Positions 41,860 through 51,403 of a stretch of 64,000 bases of DNA are shown piece after piece. Numbering within the stretch: the stretch's first letter is position 1; the number at the start of each line of letters is the position of its first letter. Origin of the DNA: Bacteroidota bacterium (lineage in GTDB: Bacteria; Bacteroidota; Bacteroidia; Chitinophagales; BACL12). The position numbers and the translations under genes are program-made. The stretch lies in the NCBI GenBank assembly GCA_016706865.1, contig JADJIS010000002.1, positions 1,502,270 to 1,566,269 of the forward strand, given 5' to 3'. Below the pieces are notes generated by a model. The model made no database searches. It was not told the origin of the DNA and saw only the letters and a program-made list of their open reading frames with translations.

Positions 41860-43026
41860 CCCTGAATAGAAAATCCATTAATAACCTACAAACTCGATCA
41901 AACTATTTTGCGTAGTTAAATTATCACTACAAATATTTACTTTTTAGATTTTCTTATTCAGGGTACCCCAAATTAACTTTTAGTAAATAATTCTCCGGGC
42001 TTAAATAAAATCACAAATGATTTTCATACTCAGGCTTACCCTGAATAGAAAATCTAAAAAAACTTTCCTCTCCGCACAAATTTCCCGGTATACTAAAAAT
42101 AACTTCTAAAAACAATGCATCCTAGATTTTCTTATTCAGGGCCCAAATGATTTTGCTGGGTTACCCTGAATAGAAAATCTATTAATACCTACAAACTCGA
42201 TCAAACTATTTTGCGTAGTTAAATTACACACTTTACTTTTAGATTTTCTTATTCAGGGCCCCAAATTAACTTTTAGTAAATATTCTCCGGGCTTAAATAA
42301 AATCACTGATTTTCATACTCAGGCTTACCCTGAATAGAAAATCTAAAAAACTTTCCTCTCGCACAAATTTCCCGGTATACTAAAAATAACTTCTAAAAAC
42401 AATGCATCCTAGATTTTCTTATTCAGGGCCCAAATGATTTTCGTACTCGGGGTTACCCTGAATAGAAAATCTATTAATAACCTACAAACTCGATCAAACT
42501 ATTTTGCGTAGTTAAATTATCACTACAAATATTTACTTTTTAGATTTTCTTATTCAGGGTACCCCAAATTAACTTTTAGTAAATAATTCTCCGGGCTTAA
42601 ATAAAATCACAAATGATTTTCATACTCAGGCTTACCCTGAATAGAAAATCTAAAAAAACTTTCCTCTCCGCACAAATTTCCCGGTATACTAAAAATAACT
42701 TCTAAAAACAATGCATCCTAGATTTTCTTATTCAGGGCCCAAATGATTTTCGTACTCGGGGTTACCCTGAATAGAAAATCCATTAATAACCTACAAACTC
42801 GATCAAACTATTTTGCGTAGTTAAATTATCAATAAAAATATTTACTTTTTAAATTTTCTTATTCAGGGTACCCTTTCCATAATCCTGCGCACAAAATTTC
42901 TACCTTAATTTTCCTTTCCAAAAACAAGTTGAATGGAAATTTAAAACTCCTTTCTTCCCTGAATAAGTTTTCATACCTACTTAAAACATCTTCTAAAGGC
43001 AAAGTAACCTTGATTATCTTATTCAG
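41860..43026. repeat. Alternating A/B noncoding cassette array bounded by inverted repeats
   Basis: Seven intact cassettes alternate: A 41860-41963, B 42039-42141, A 42164-42258, B 42328-42428, A 42456-42559, B 42635-42737 and A 42765-42868. A degraded B lies at 42957-43026. Each begins CCCTGAATAGAAAATC and ends GATTTTCTTATTCAGGG, near-perfect reverse complements, so each could fold into a long hairpin. A and B interiors are unrelated. Spacers also alternate: a ~75-bp one after A and a ~23-28-bp one after B. The A+B period is about 292-309 bp. The second A and B copies carry several small deletions. Nothing coding is supported. Confidence 0.92.
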
Positions 43027-43162
43027 CTCCCATTCATAAGATAGTGTAATAATAACACTATGCACTATTCCCTAACTCTTTACCAGAACCTAACAATACC
43101 CCCCAAACCTATCCACACTTCCCTTATTACCTAAGTTGCCCATACTTCTATATCTTCGCCCT

Positions 43163-44266
43163 ATGCGAATTGGTTTTGATGCTAAGCGGATATTTCAAAA
43201 CACAACAGGATTGGGCAATTACAGCCGCACCGTGGTTAAAAACCTTGCTGAATTCTACCCCGAGAACGAATACTTTTTATTCACTCCTACACTAAAAAAT
43301 AAGTTACCCTTCGCCTTTAATAAAAATACGCACATGGTGGTGGGCAGAGGTTCTGTGTGGAGAAGTTTCGGAGTTCGCAGGGATATTGTAAAACACAATG
43401 TTGACATTTATCACGGATTGAGTAATGAAATTCCTTTCACCCTCAAAATTTCCCATATCAAATCAGTAGTTACCATTCACGACCTGATATTTGACCATTT
43501 CCCGGAATATTACCCTGGTGTGGACAGGAAATTTTACGACCTCAAATCAAAATTTGCCGTTAAAAACAGTGATCTCATTTTTGCAGCCAGTGAGGCAACA
43601 AAAAATGATATCATCAAATTCTATCATATTTCTCCGGCGAAAATAAAGGTGATCTATCAGAGTTGCGAAGACCTTTTTTATGATAAAGTTTCACCCGAGG
43701 AAATTGATATTCATATTAAAAATTACAAATTACCTTCCGAATTTATTTTATACGTTGGAAGCATTAATGAAAGAAAAAATTTAATGAATATCTGCAAAGC
43801 ATATTTATTAATTCCAAAAGAAAAAAGAGTGCCTTGTGTTGTAGTTGGAAATGGAAAAGAATATTCTGAAAAAGTAAAAACATTTATTCACGAAAATAAA
43901 TTACAGGATTCTTTTGTTTTTTTGGAGAATGTGCCAACCGAACATTTGCCAGCTCTCTATCAAAAAGCCATAAGTTTTATTTATCCAAGTTTATACGAAG
44001 GATTTGGTATCCCTGTTCTTGAAGCTATGGTAAGTGGTTGCCCGGTTATGACCTCAGGAATTTCCTCTCTTCCCGAAGTTGGGGGAAATGCTGCATTTTA
44101 TTTTAATCCCTCCAGTCCGGAAGATATTGCCGAAAAAATTAATTCAGTAATTGTCAGCGATACCATAAGAAGTGAAATGCGTCTCCGTGGATTCGAACAA
44201 ATTAAAAAGTTTAATAAACAAGATATTGCCGGGCAGATAATGTCGGGATATCGGTCGATTAATTGA
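43163..44266 (+). CDS. Glycosyltransferase family 4 protein
   Basis: This 367-residue retaining glycosyltransferase has a GT-B fold. It starts MRIGFDAKRIFQNTTGLGNY, the family opening with the acceptor-side Gly-Leu-Gly-Asn-Tyr loop. It has VTIHDLIFDHFPEYYP near residue 100, FILYVGSINERKNL near 195, and the donor-binding LYEGFGIPVLEAMVSGCPV with the E-x7-E pattern near 279. It probably builds cell-surface or exported polysaccharide from nucleotide sugars at the inner membrane. ATG 43163 is chosen over an upstream TTG because a -7-like TATCTTCG (43151-43158) sits just before it. Confidence 0.88.
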   Translation: MRIGFDAKRIFQNTTGLGNYSRTVVKNLAEFYPENEYFLFTPTLKNKLPFAFNKNTHMVVGRGSVWRSFGVRRDIVKHNVDIYHGLSNEIPFTLKISHIKSVVTIHDLIFDHFPEYYPGVDRKFYDLKSKFAVKNSDLIFAASEATKNDIIKFYHISPAKIKVIYQSCEDLFYDKVSPEEIDIHIKNYKLPSEFILYVGSINERKNLMNICKAYLLIPKEKRVPCVVVGNGKEYSEKVKTFIHENKLQDSFVFLENVPTEHLPALYQKAISFIYPSLYEGFGIPVLEAMVSGCPVMTSGISSLPEVGGNAAFYFNPSSPEDIAEKINSVIVSDTIRSEMRLRGFEQIKKFNKQDIAGQIMSGYRSIN

Positions 44267-45046
44267 TAATTGACAATTGATAATTGATAATTGACAATTG
44301 AACAGCCACAAATTAATTGAGAATTGAGAGTTGAGAATTGAGAATGAGGCTTTGATGATTAATGAAAATTCTTAGTTCCTTATTCAAAGTTTAATTAGGA
44401 ACAAAGAATTTGTAATGATTAGACTCCGCCTCTCATTACTCATAACTCATTACTCATTTAGACATAAGATATAGGACATAGAAATAAGACCTAGGAAATA
44501 GGACATGGGAAAACAAACGGCGGGATCTTATCAGAGGATGGAAAAAAAGGGGAACCCGCCAGTGGGCGGACAGGCACGGATGACGCGGATTGGGCGGATG
44601 AAAAAGGATAAAAAAATTTGATATTCTAGATTTTAAAAATTATGTGATTAACGTAATCAAAAAACCTGAATGGGTGAACGATTTTATCGAAGCGAGTGAG
44701 GCTCTCGCTCTTAGCGAGGGTCTCACTAATGGCATAAGTGGGACAGAGGAAATAGGAAGTAGGATAATTTTGATTTCTGAAGAGAAATAAATGTCACAAT
44801 GTAAATTTTAATAAGCTCTCAACTAGGAAAACTTACAATTCGAAGCGATAATCATCAATGTTACAAACTGCCCATTAAATGGACCTACGAAATAGGACAT
44901 AAGACCTAGGATTTGTTTTGATTTCAGAAAAGAAATTAATTTCCAAGTGTAAACTCTAGTAATTTATCATTAAAGAAATTTTATAATCCGAAGCGATAAT
45001 CATCAATGTTACAAACTGCCCACTGCCCACTGTTGACTGTTAACTA
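44267..45046. repeat. Repeat-rich intergenic region with reverse copies of the ~130-bp dispersed element
   Basis: This 780-bp stretch has no supported gene. It opens with TTGATAATTGACAATTG satellites at 44263-44300 and TTGAGAATTGAGAG words. It then carries two reverse-oriented copies of the dispersed unit, near 44755-44880 and 44885-45020, recognisable by CAATGTTACAAACTGCCCA at the right end and CGAAGCGATAATCATC within. A CCGCCAGTGGGCGGACAGGC word near 44565 recalls the 103-bp tandem of the 15-kb region. Confidence 0.75.
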
Positions 45047-45050
45047 CCTA

Positions 45051-45830
45051 CTACCTAAAAACATTATACCCCTTATAAAACCTCTCCCTTTTAGAAACAT
45101 TCCCTTCCTCATCGAAATAGAACCAGTCGTTGTTTTTGTAGCCGCGTTTATCAAATTCGCCGATATTTTTAATGGCGCCACTTGGATAGTATTCAATAAA
45201 ATAACCGCAATTTTTTACCCGGAAATTATATAAACTTTCACTTATTAAAACGGAGTCTTCTGAAAAAATCATTCGAATATGATTTTCTAAAGTGATGTGT
45301 GAATCACGTGACATGTTTTGTCGAATGGTGGTCTTTTTTCCTTTTACAACAACTTCCTCATAATATTTTAAGGTATCAAGATCAGCATTGGAATATCTGT
45401 CGTAAGTAGTATCACGAATTTTTATTCCATTTTCATAAATTTCCCATTTTGTTTGTCGTTCGTTTAATACCCCGGAATAAATGTCGGTGATCTGACTATT
45501 TCTATTTCTATAAGTAACGGTATAATTTGTTTTTGTTTCACGCAATTCAGATATTGGTGTTCCATCTTTTCTGAAGACCGCAATGTAAATAATATTTTTT
45601 GCCGCATCAATAGAATCGTATAAAATGGTTTTTCCTGATCTGGTATACCAACGTTTAAGTGAATATTGATTGGAAGGAACTCCCTCAATTCTCGCATCGT
45701 AAATTTTAACCTGATTTGATTTATAATATTCAATATGTATTATGGTATCAGGAATAAAAACGGGGGCTTCAGTTTGAGAAAAAACCCCTAAGGAAATAAT
45801 GATAAAAAATATGGTAAGTGTGGTTTTCAT
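45051..45830 (-). CDS. Secreted MORN/YwqK-like repeat protein
   Basis: This 259-residue protein has a signal peptide (MKTTLTIFFIIISLGVFSQ). Its repeats follow the MORN-2/YwqK pattern, best seen in IEYYPSGAIKNIGEFDKRGY and NDWFYFDEEGNVSKRERFYK at the C-terminus, with more degenerate copies before (HIEYYKSNQVKIYDARIEG). Such proteins are common in Bacteroidota; the 'antitoxin YwqK' label some databases use is not functional evidence. It is encoded 6 bp downstream of ffh on the same strand. It is probably periplasmic or surface-exposed, and its role is unknown. Confidence 0.8.
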   Translation of the reverse strand: MKTTLTIFFIIISLGVFSQTEAPVFIPDTIIHIEYYKSNQVKIYDARIEGVPSNQYSLKRWYTRSGKTILYDSIDAAKNIIYIAVFRKDGTPISELRETKTNYTVTYRNRNSQITDIYSGVLNERQTKWEIYENGIKIRDTTYDRYSNADLDTLKYYEEVVVKGKKTTIRQNMSRDSHITLENHIRMIFSEDSVLISESLYNFRVKNCGYFIEYYPSGAIKNIGEFDKRGYKNNDWFYFDEEGNVSKRERFYKGYNVFR

Positions 45831-45836
45831 TTAATT

Positions 45837-47177
45837 TTATCTTTTGCCCATCATACCGCCCAATGCTCTGGCTGCTTTTGCGCCTCCACCCATTTTATTC
45901 ATCATCTTCATCATTTTGCGCATCTCCTCAAATTGTTTCATAAACTGATTTACATCCTGAATGGTTGAACCACTTCCACCGGCAATTCTTTGTCTGCGAG
46001 TGCCTGTCATTATATCAGGATTACCGCGTTCTTCCGGTGTCATACTCAGGATCATGGCCTCTAATTTGGCGAATTGTTTTTCGTCAATATCCATATCCTT
46101 AATTTGTTTCCCAATGCCCGGAATCATACCCAACAGATCTTTCATGTTTCCCATTTTTTTGATCTGTTTCAGTTGCTGTAAAAAATCTTCAAAATCAAAT
46201 TGATTTTTGCGGATCTTGCGTTGTAGTTCTGCAGATTTTTCTTCATCATATTGCTCCTGTGCTTTTTCAACAAAGGAAACAATATCGCCCATACCTAAAA
46301 TACGCTGCGCCATACGGTCTGGATAAAAAATATCCAGCGTATCCATTTTTTCACCCCGGCTAACAAATTTTATAGGCTTCTGAACAATATATTTAATGGA
46401 TAAAGCAGCACCACCTCTTGTATCACCATCTAACTTTGTTAAAACAACTCCGTCAAAATCCAATCTGTCGTTAAATGCTTTTGCAGTATTTACAGCATCC
46501 TGCCCAGTCATGGAATCCACTACAAATAACGTCTCTCCCGGACTGGTTGCCGATTTAATATTTGCAATCTCATCCATCATCGCCTCATCCACTGCAAGAC
46601 GACCGGCAGTATCGATAATTACAACATTGTGACTATTTGTTTTTGCATAATTAATTGCCTTTTTAGCAATATCAACTGCATTTTTATTTTCAAGATCTGC
46701 ATAAACTTGAACGCCAATTTGTTCTCCTAAAACCTGTAATTGATTTATAGCGGCAGGACGATAAATATCGCAGGCAACAAGTAATGGATTTCTTCCAAGT
46801 TTTGTTTTAATGTGATTTGCAAGTTTTGCACTGAAAGTAGTTTTACCCGATCCTTGCAATCCCGCAATTAAAATGATAGCAGGTGAACCTTTTATATTAA
46901 TGTCTATCTTTTCACCACCCATTAAGGCAGTTAATTCATCCTGCACTATTTTCACCATTAACTGCCCCGGCGAAACAGAGGTCAAAACATCCTGACCCAT
47001 TGCTTTTTCTTTTACAGTATCTGTAAACTCCTTTGCAATTTTATAGTTAACATCAGCTTCAACTAATGCCCGACGTATTTCTTTTACCGTGGTAGCAATA
47101 TTGATCTCTGATATTTTACCTTGCCCCTTTAAACTTTTAAAGGCACTTTCTAACCTGTCGGATAAATTTTCGAACAT
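45837..47177 (-). CDS. ffh: Signal recognition particle GTPase
   Basis: Ffh binds signal sequences on the ribosome and delivers membrane proteins to FtsY and the translocon. The 446-residue protein has an N domain (MFENLSDRLESAFKSLKGQG), then a GTPase domain with P-loop GLQGSGKTTFSAKL, DTAGRLAVDE (G3), TKLDGDTRGGAAL (G4) and the RGEKMDTLDIFYPDRMA segment. The Met-rich M domain ends KMMKMMNKMGGGAKAARALG. All GTPase motifs are intact. ATG 47177 is preferred over a TTG five codons earlier. It precedes the MORN-like gene by 6 bp. Confidence 0.96.
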   Translation of the reverse strand: MFENLSDRLESAFKSLKGQGKISEINIATTVKEIRRALVEADVNYKIAKEFTDTVKEKAMGQDVLTSVSPGQLMVKIVQDELTALMGGEKIDINIKGSPAIILIAGLQGSGKTTFSAKLANHIKTKLGRNPLLVACDIYRPAAINQLQVLGEQIGVQVYADLENKNAVDIAKKAINYAKTNSHNVVIIDTAGRLAVDEAMMDEIANIKSATSPGETLFVVDSMTGQDAVNTAKAFNDRLDFDGVVLTKLDGDTRGGAALSIKYIVQKPIKFVSRGEKMDTLDIFYPDRMAQRILGMGDIVSFVEKAQEQYDEEKSAELQRKIRKNQFDFEDFLQQLKQIKKMGNMKDLLGMIPGIGKQIKDMDIDEKQFAKLEAMILSMTPEERGNPDIMTGTRRQRIAGGSGSTIQDVNQFMKQFEEMRKMMKMMNKMGGGAKAARALGGMMGKR

Positions 47178-47318
47178 AGAATTAATTAGCAAATTTGGTA
47201 ATTAGCACCCACCTGCTTCGCATTCGGGCAAGAATTAGCAAAAGTTTTATCGCGAGCGACAAAACATTGCAAATTCATAATTATCGACCTGATTGCTTTC
47301 AGACCGAATTTTAATTAT

Positions 47319-48770
47319 TTAATAATATCTCAAACGGATAACACCTGCAAGATACTTCGATAAACGAACAACTTGTTTTGTATATCCAAATTCATTATCG
47401 TACCAGCAATATAAAACAACACTTTTCCCATCCTTGGAAACAATGGTTGCAGGTGCATCCACAATCACACAATGGCTGTTGCCAATACAATCGCTACTTA
47501 CAATTTCCAAACTCATGCTGTAATCTATCTGTTCAACAAGCTGACCATGGGAAGATGCCTCTTTAAGCATATTGTTCACTTCCTCAATGGTAACATTTTT
47601 CCTCAGCGTTAAATTCATGATCGCTAAAGAAACATCCGGAGTAGGAACACGAATTGCATTTCCTGTAAATTTTCCTGCTAGATCAGGTAATACTTTCGCA
47701 ACAGCACTCGCAGCGCCTGTTTCTGTAATTACCATATTCATTGGAGCCGAACGACCTCTTCTGGATTTTTTGTGATAGTTATCCAATAAATTTTGGTCGT
47801 TTGTATAACTATGCACTGTTTCTAAATGTCCGTGATCTATACCGAACGCATTTTCCATTACATACAAAATTGGCACAACTGCGTTTGTAGTACAACTAGC
47901 CGCGGAAAAGATCTTTTCCTTTGTAATATCAAATTTCTCATGGTTGATTCCGTGAACGATGTTAGGAATATCACCTTTACCCGGAGCAGTAAGTAAAACC
48001 TGACTAACTCCTTTTGCCTCCAAATGTTTCGCAAGTTTTTCGCGTTCGCGAGAGATACCTGTATTGTCGATAACAAGTGCTTCATTAATATCATATGCAG
48101 TGTAATCAATACTTTCCGGTTTATCGCCTGCTATCATATAAACAGTGTGACCGTTTATGATCAATGCTTTATTAGCAAGATCTTCTACCACTGTACCTTG
48201 AAATTTACCATGGATAGAATCCCTACGCAACAAACTTGCGCGCTTGATAATATCCTCATCCGAATTTGAACGGGTTACGATTGCTCTTAGGCGGAGTTGC
48301 TCCCCTTTTCCTGCCTCGTTTATAATAATTCGGGCTGCAATGCGACCAATACGACCAAAACCATATAATACTACGTCTTTTGGTTTAAGAACTAATTTAT
48401 CTTTCCCAATAAATTCAGCCATTTTTTCACCAACAAAAGCCTCGGTGCTAGCATAATTAGAGCCTTCACTTAACCATTCGCTGCCCAAACGGCCAAGATC
48501 TATACGCGATGGAGCAAGATCAAGTTTAACAAGAGCCTGAGTTAGCGCCAAAGAAATTTCAATAGTTAATGGGCGATTCAAAAAGCGCTGTGCATATAAA
48601 TGGTGATTTAGGATCTCACTTGCACGTGCATCAACCAATTGACGGCGAAAAATAATGAGTTCCACAGATTTGTCGTACCAAAGTTGTGAAGCCAGAGCGC
48701 TAAGCTCTACTGCGGCCTTCTCTTTCTGGTTCCACTCTTTTAGGGTAATTTCATACGAATTGTTCATCAT
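47319..48770 (-). CDS. gap: Glyceraldehyde-3-phosphate dehydrogenase, long form
   Basis: This 483-residue GAPDH oxidises glyceraldehyde-3-phosphate in glycolysis. ATG 48770 (MMNNSYEITLKEWNQKEKAA) is chosen because upstream codons show no conserved sequence. A ~130-residue helical extension precedes the Rossmann fold, which opens VVLYGFGRIGRIAARIIINE at about 132. The nucleophile Cys293 is in FSAASCTTNAVVPIL, and YDNEFGYTKQVVRL is the C-terminal signature. N-extended forms of ~480 residues are known in Bacteroidota and some other bacteria. It is monocistronic, divergent from the START-like gene. The extension's role is unknown, but it is not a fusion to a recognised domain. Confidence 0.93.
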   Translation of the reverse strand: MMNNSYEITLKEWNQKEKAAVELSALASQLWYDKSVELIIFRRQLVDARASEILNHHLYAQRFLNRPLTIEISLALTQALVKLDLAPSRIDLGRLGSEWLSEGSNYASTEAFVGEKMAEFIGKDKLVLKPKDVVLYGFGRIGRIAARIIINEAGKGEQLRLRAIVTRSNSDEDIIKRASLLRRDSIHGKFQGTVVEDLANKALIINGHTVYMIAGDKPESIDYTAYDINEALVIDNTGISREREKLAKHLEAKGVSQVLLTAPGKGDIPNIVHGINHEKFDITKEKIFSAASCTTNAVVPILYVMENAFGIDHGHLETVHSYTNDQNLLDNYHKKSRRGRSAPMNMVITETGAASAVAKVLPDLAGKFTGNAIRVPTPDVSLAIMNLTLRKNVTIEEVNNMLKEASSHGQLVEQIDYSMSLEIVSSDCIGNSHCVIVDAPATIVSKDGKSVVLYCWYDNEFGYTKQVVRLSKYLAGVIRLRYY

Positions 48771-48992
48771 AAAAGCTCTTGTTTTGTAGGTTATTTTTAG
48801 AGAGCACAAAGTTAATAAATGCACCGCAGAGCAACTCTAAATTTCTAAAAATTGATGGATATTTTAAAAAACAGCGGATTCGGAAGATATATTTACACAA
48901 TACACCAAAATTATTTGCTAAAAATTTTGTATCCTTTGAAATTATGTTATACTTGCAACTTATAGCTAAATTATTAAGTGGCAAAGCAAATA

Positions 48993-49376
48993 ATGTCGAA
49001 AAAGAAAAAATTTACGATCGAATATATCATTAAGTCGAGTCCTTTGGTTTTATATAACTGTTTAACAACACCTACGGGTTTGCAGCAGTGGTTTGCCGAT
49101 ACTGTTGACAATGATGGCAATACCTTCTTCTTTACCTGGCAGGGCGAGACCGATAGTGCCGATCTGATCAGCACTGATGATGATGACTTTATCCGTTTTC
49201 GCTGGGATTGGCAGGATGAGGATGAATATTTTGAATTCCGGATCGATAAGACCGAGGTGACAAACGACACCATATTATTTGTTACGGATTTCGCCGATGA
49301 TAACGAAATGGATGCCCAAAAACGGCTGTGGGACGCTCAGATCCACAATTTAATGGTTCGTATCGGTGCTACCTGA
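48993..49376 (+). CDS. START-like/SRPBCC (AHSA1-type) domain protein
   Basis: This 127-residue protein consists of a single helix-grip fold domain. KFTIEYIIKSSPLVLYNCLT opens it, with GLQQWFADTVDNDGNTFFF and the acidic FRWDWQDEDEYFEFRIDK following. The pattern matches the Bacteroidota START-like domain proteins that bind lipids or act as small cavity-binding proteins. It is rich in Asp (isoelectric point clearly acidic). ATG 48993 is preferred to an upstream GTG. The 3' end overlaps the convergent gene on the minus strand by 27 bp. Confidence 0.85.
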   Translation: MSKKKKFTIEYIIKSSPLVLYNCLTTPTGLQQWFADTVDNDGNTFFFTWQGETDSADLISTDDDDFIRFRWDWQDEDEYFEFRIDKTEVTNDTILFVTDFADDNEMDAQKRLWDAQIHNLMVRIGAT

Positions 49377-49976
49377 TAGGGTGTTCAGGAAAATTATATA
49401 AAGTTCCTCTACTTTTGAATAGATCTCTTTTGCATCAAAAGAAGAGATTTTACCCGAAATTTTAAGATAACTTCGGTCTTTTAGGTGATTTTGAATCATT
49501 TGATCGCTCATATTGTCTAAAAGCAGGCAATTTTCTTCGGATATAACATGTTGCCAGGCATCTTCATGTATCGAAAAATAAAGGGACCTTCCTTTCAATA
49601 AATTTCTGTTCCGAATAATGGTAGCAATATAAAATTCCGCTACAGTTCCTGCCAAAACCAAAGAAAAGCTGAAGTAATGTCCGTACCAAAAAAGGGTTCG
49701 GAAGGCAAAGATCTCATGTTTATTAAACAGTTTCGGAAAATCTAAAATCACCCAGGGATACGACAGATAATTCTCCCCTTGCGAAATTTTTCCGGTTTCA
49801 CTATCTGTTCCGGTTGGAAAAATAAATTGTTTGTGCTGCGCTGTATCTTTGAGACCTGATTTGATTTGTTCGAAAAGAGTATATATTTTTTGATTGACTT
49901 GGCGTTTTAACGGAAATAATTCCGTGTTGTACATCAGGTCGGATTCTTTATCATCAAATTGAATTAGCTTTTGCAT
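49350..49976 (-). CDS. Conserved hypothetical protein
   Basis: This 208-residue protein has no signal peptide and no membrane segment, apart from a moderately hydrophobic FSFSLVLAGTVAEFYIATII. It shows aromatic-rich stretches (SYPWVILDFPKLF, LFWYGHYFSFSL) that look domain-like, and I do not recognise the family. The ATG at 49976 is 2 bp from the divergent LptG-type start, so either promoter must lie inside the other gene; Met15 (49934) is an alternative start. The 3' end overlaps the START-like gene tail to tail. A conserved cytoplasmic role is guessed from its intact length only. Confidence 0.7.
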   Translation of the reverse strand: MQKLIQFDDKESDLMYNTELFPLKRQVNQKIYTLFEQIKSGLKDTAQHKQFIFPTGTDSETGKISQGENYLSYPWVILDFPKLFNKHEIFAFRTLFWYGHYFSFSLVLAGTVAEFYIATIIRNRNLLKGRSLYFSIHEDAWQHVISEENCLLLDNMSDQMIQNHLKDRSYLKISGKISSFDAKEIYSKVEELYIIFLNTLSGSTDTNH

Positions 49977-49978
49977 AC

Positions 49979-51403
49979 ATGAACAAGATCGACAAATATA
50001 TTATAAAATCGTTTCTGGGACCGTTTTTTATTTCCTTTATTATTGCATTGATCATTTTTTTAATGATCTTTCTCTGGAAATATATTGAGGATCTTGTAGG
50101 AAAAGGATTGGAATGGTGGGTGATCCTGAAATTGTTGTTTTATGCCTCGGCTAATATGGTTCCTTTATCACTCCCAATTGCAGTTTTACTTGCCTGCATC
50201 ATGACCTATGGAAATTTGGGGGAGAGATTTGAGCTCGCTGCTTTTAAAAGTGCCGGCATTTCCATGTTTCGGTTTATGAGAAGTACAGTTGTTATTGGAT
50301 TATTAATTGCAATAAGTGCATTTCTTTTTTCCAATTATATTCTTCCTTCGGCGTATTTAAAATTTGTGGTCACTCTGGTGGATATCACAAAACAAAAGCC
50401 TGCGTTAAATATTAAACCGAACGAATTTTATAATGAAATAGAAAATTACAGCATTATAATAGGTGGTAAAAGTGATGATAATGTTACAATACAGGAGGTA
50501 ACCATCTATGAAGAATTAGATAAATCCAACGATAATGTTTTGATCGCAGAAAGCGGTAAAATGCAAACCACTTCCGACAATCAGAATTTAGTTTTTACAT
50601 TATATCATGGTAAACAATACGAGGAATTAAATTCTCAGGTAAAAAATAAAAAGTCGAGAGAACATGTGCGGATGAATTTTGATCAATGGGAAAAAACGCT
50701 CGACCTTTCCGGTTTTCAAATGACACATACCAGTGAGGAATTATATTCCAATCACTATAAAATGCTTAACATAACTCAGCTGACCACAGCAATTGATTCA
50801 TTGAAAAATTATGAAGTGCGTCAAAAAACAACACTGGAACCAACTTTGCGTTCGCATTATTATTTATCGCGGGGTGGAAGCAATCAATTGCCTGACAGTT
50901 TGGGTTCCGGAAAAGAAAAAACATTTTTAGATCTTATTCCCGCAGAAAATAAATATGCTGTGATCAAAGGCAGTTTACAAACAGTTCGCAGTCTTTCTGG
51001 TTACAGCAATCAGATCGTTTTGAGGATGAATCTTACGGAGGATAAAATAAGAGATCACTGGATAGAATGGCATAGAAAATTCACTTTATCGCTTGCTTGT
51101 TTTTTATTTGTATTTGTTGGAGCTCCGTTGGGTTCCATTATACGTAAGGGTGGATTCGGACTGCCGGTTTTATTTTCCATATTTATTTTTATATTCTTTT
51201 ATATTCTCAATATCAGTGGAGAAAAAATGGCGGAGCAAAATTTTGTAACTCCGTTTATTGGAATGTGGTTATCCATTTTTGTAATTGCGCCAATAAGTTA
51301 TTTCCTCACTATAAAAGCCAAGAATGACGCACCGGTTATTGATGGCGAACAATACCGCAATAGATTTGTTCAACTTAAAAATGCAATATTCCGCAAAAAA
51401 TAA
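49979..51403 (+). CDS. LptF/LptG family permease (YjgP/YjgQ)
   Basis: This 474-residue inner-membrane permease would work with LptB and LptC to lift lipopolysaccharide from the inner membrane to the periplasmic bridge. Three hydrophobic segments lie near the N-terminus (FLGPFFISFIIALIIFLMIF, LLFYASANMVPLSLPIAVLL, VVIGLLIAISAFLFSNYI). A large beta-rich periplasmic region of ~230 residues follows, then three more near the C-terminus (LACFLFVFVGAPLGSIIRKG, FIFIFFYILNISGEKMAEQ, IGMWLSIFVIAPISYFLTI). GAPLGSIIRKGGFG is a family mark. Which of LptF or LptG it is cannot be settled here. The PAP2 gene overlaps its stop (TAATG). Confidence 0.9.
   Translation: MNKIDKYIIKSFLGPFFISFIIALIIFLMIFLWKYIEDLVGKGLEWWVILKLLFYASANMVPLSLPIAVLLACIMTYGNLGERFELAAFKSAGISMFRFMRSTVVIGLLIAISAFLFSNYILPSAYLKFVVTLVDITKQKPALNIKPNEFYNEIENYSIIIGGKSDDNVTIQEVTIYEELDKSNDNVLIAESGKMQTTSDNQNLVFTLYHGKQYEELNSQVKNKKSREHVRMNFDQWEKTLDLSGFQMTHTSEELYSNHYKMLNITQLTTAIDSLKNYEVRQKTTLEPTLRSHYYLSRGGSNQLPDSLGSGKEKTFLDLIPAENKYAVIKGSLQTVRSLSGYSNQIVLRMNLTEDKIRDHWIEWHRKFTLSLACFLFVFVGAPLGSIIRKGGFGLPVLFSIFIFIFFYILNISGEKMAEQNFVTPFIGMWLSIFVIAPISYFLTIKAKNDAPVIDGEQYRNRFVQLKNAIFRKK

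Noticed and set aside
41860..43026. CRISPR array
   Set aside because: The repeated elements are inverted-repeat-bounded cassettes with identical interiors, not short repeats with unique spacers, and no cas gene is nearby.
42859..43065. A 68-codon minus-strand open frame
   Set aside because: It lies across the last A cassette and the decayed B cassette and has no protein features.
45051..45830. An antitoxin role for the MORN/YwqK-like protein
   Set aside because: No toxin gene is adjacent and the protein has a signal peptide; the label is a database habit.
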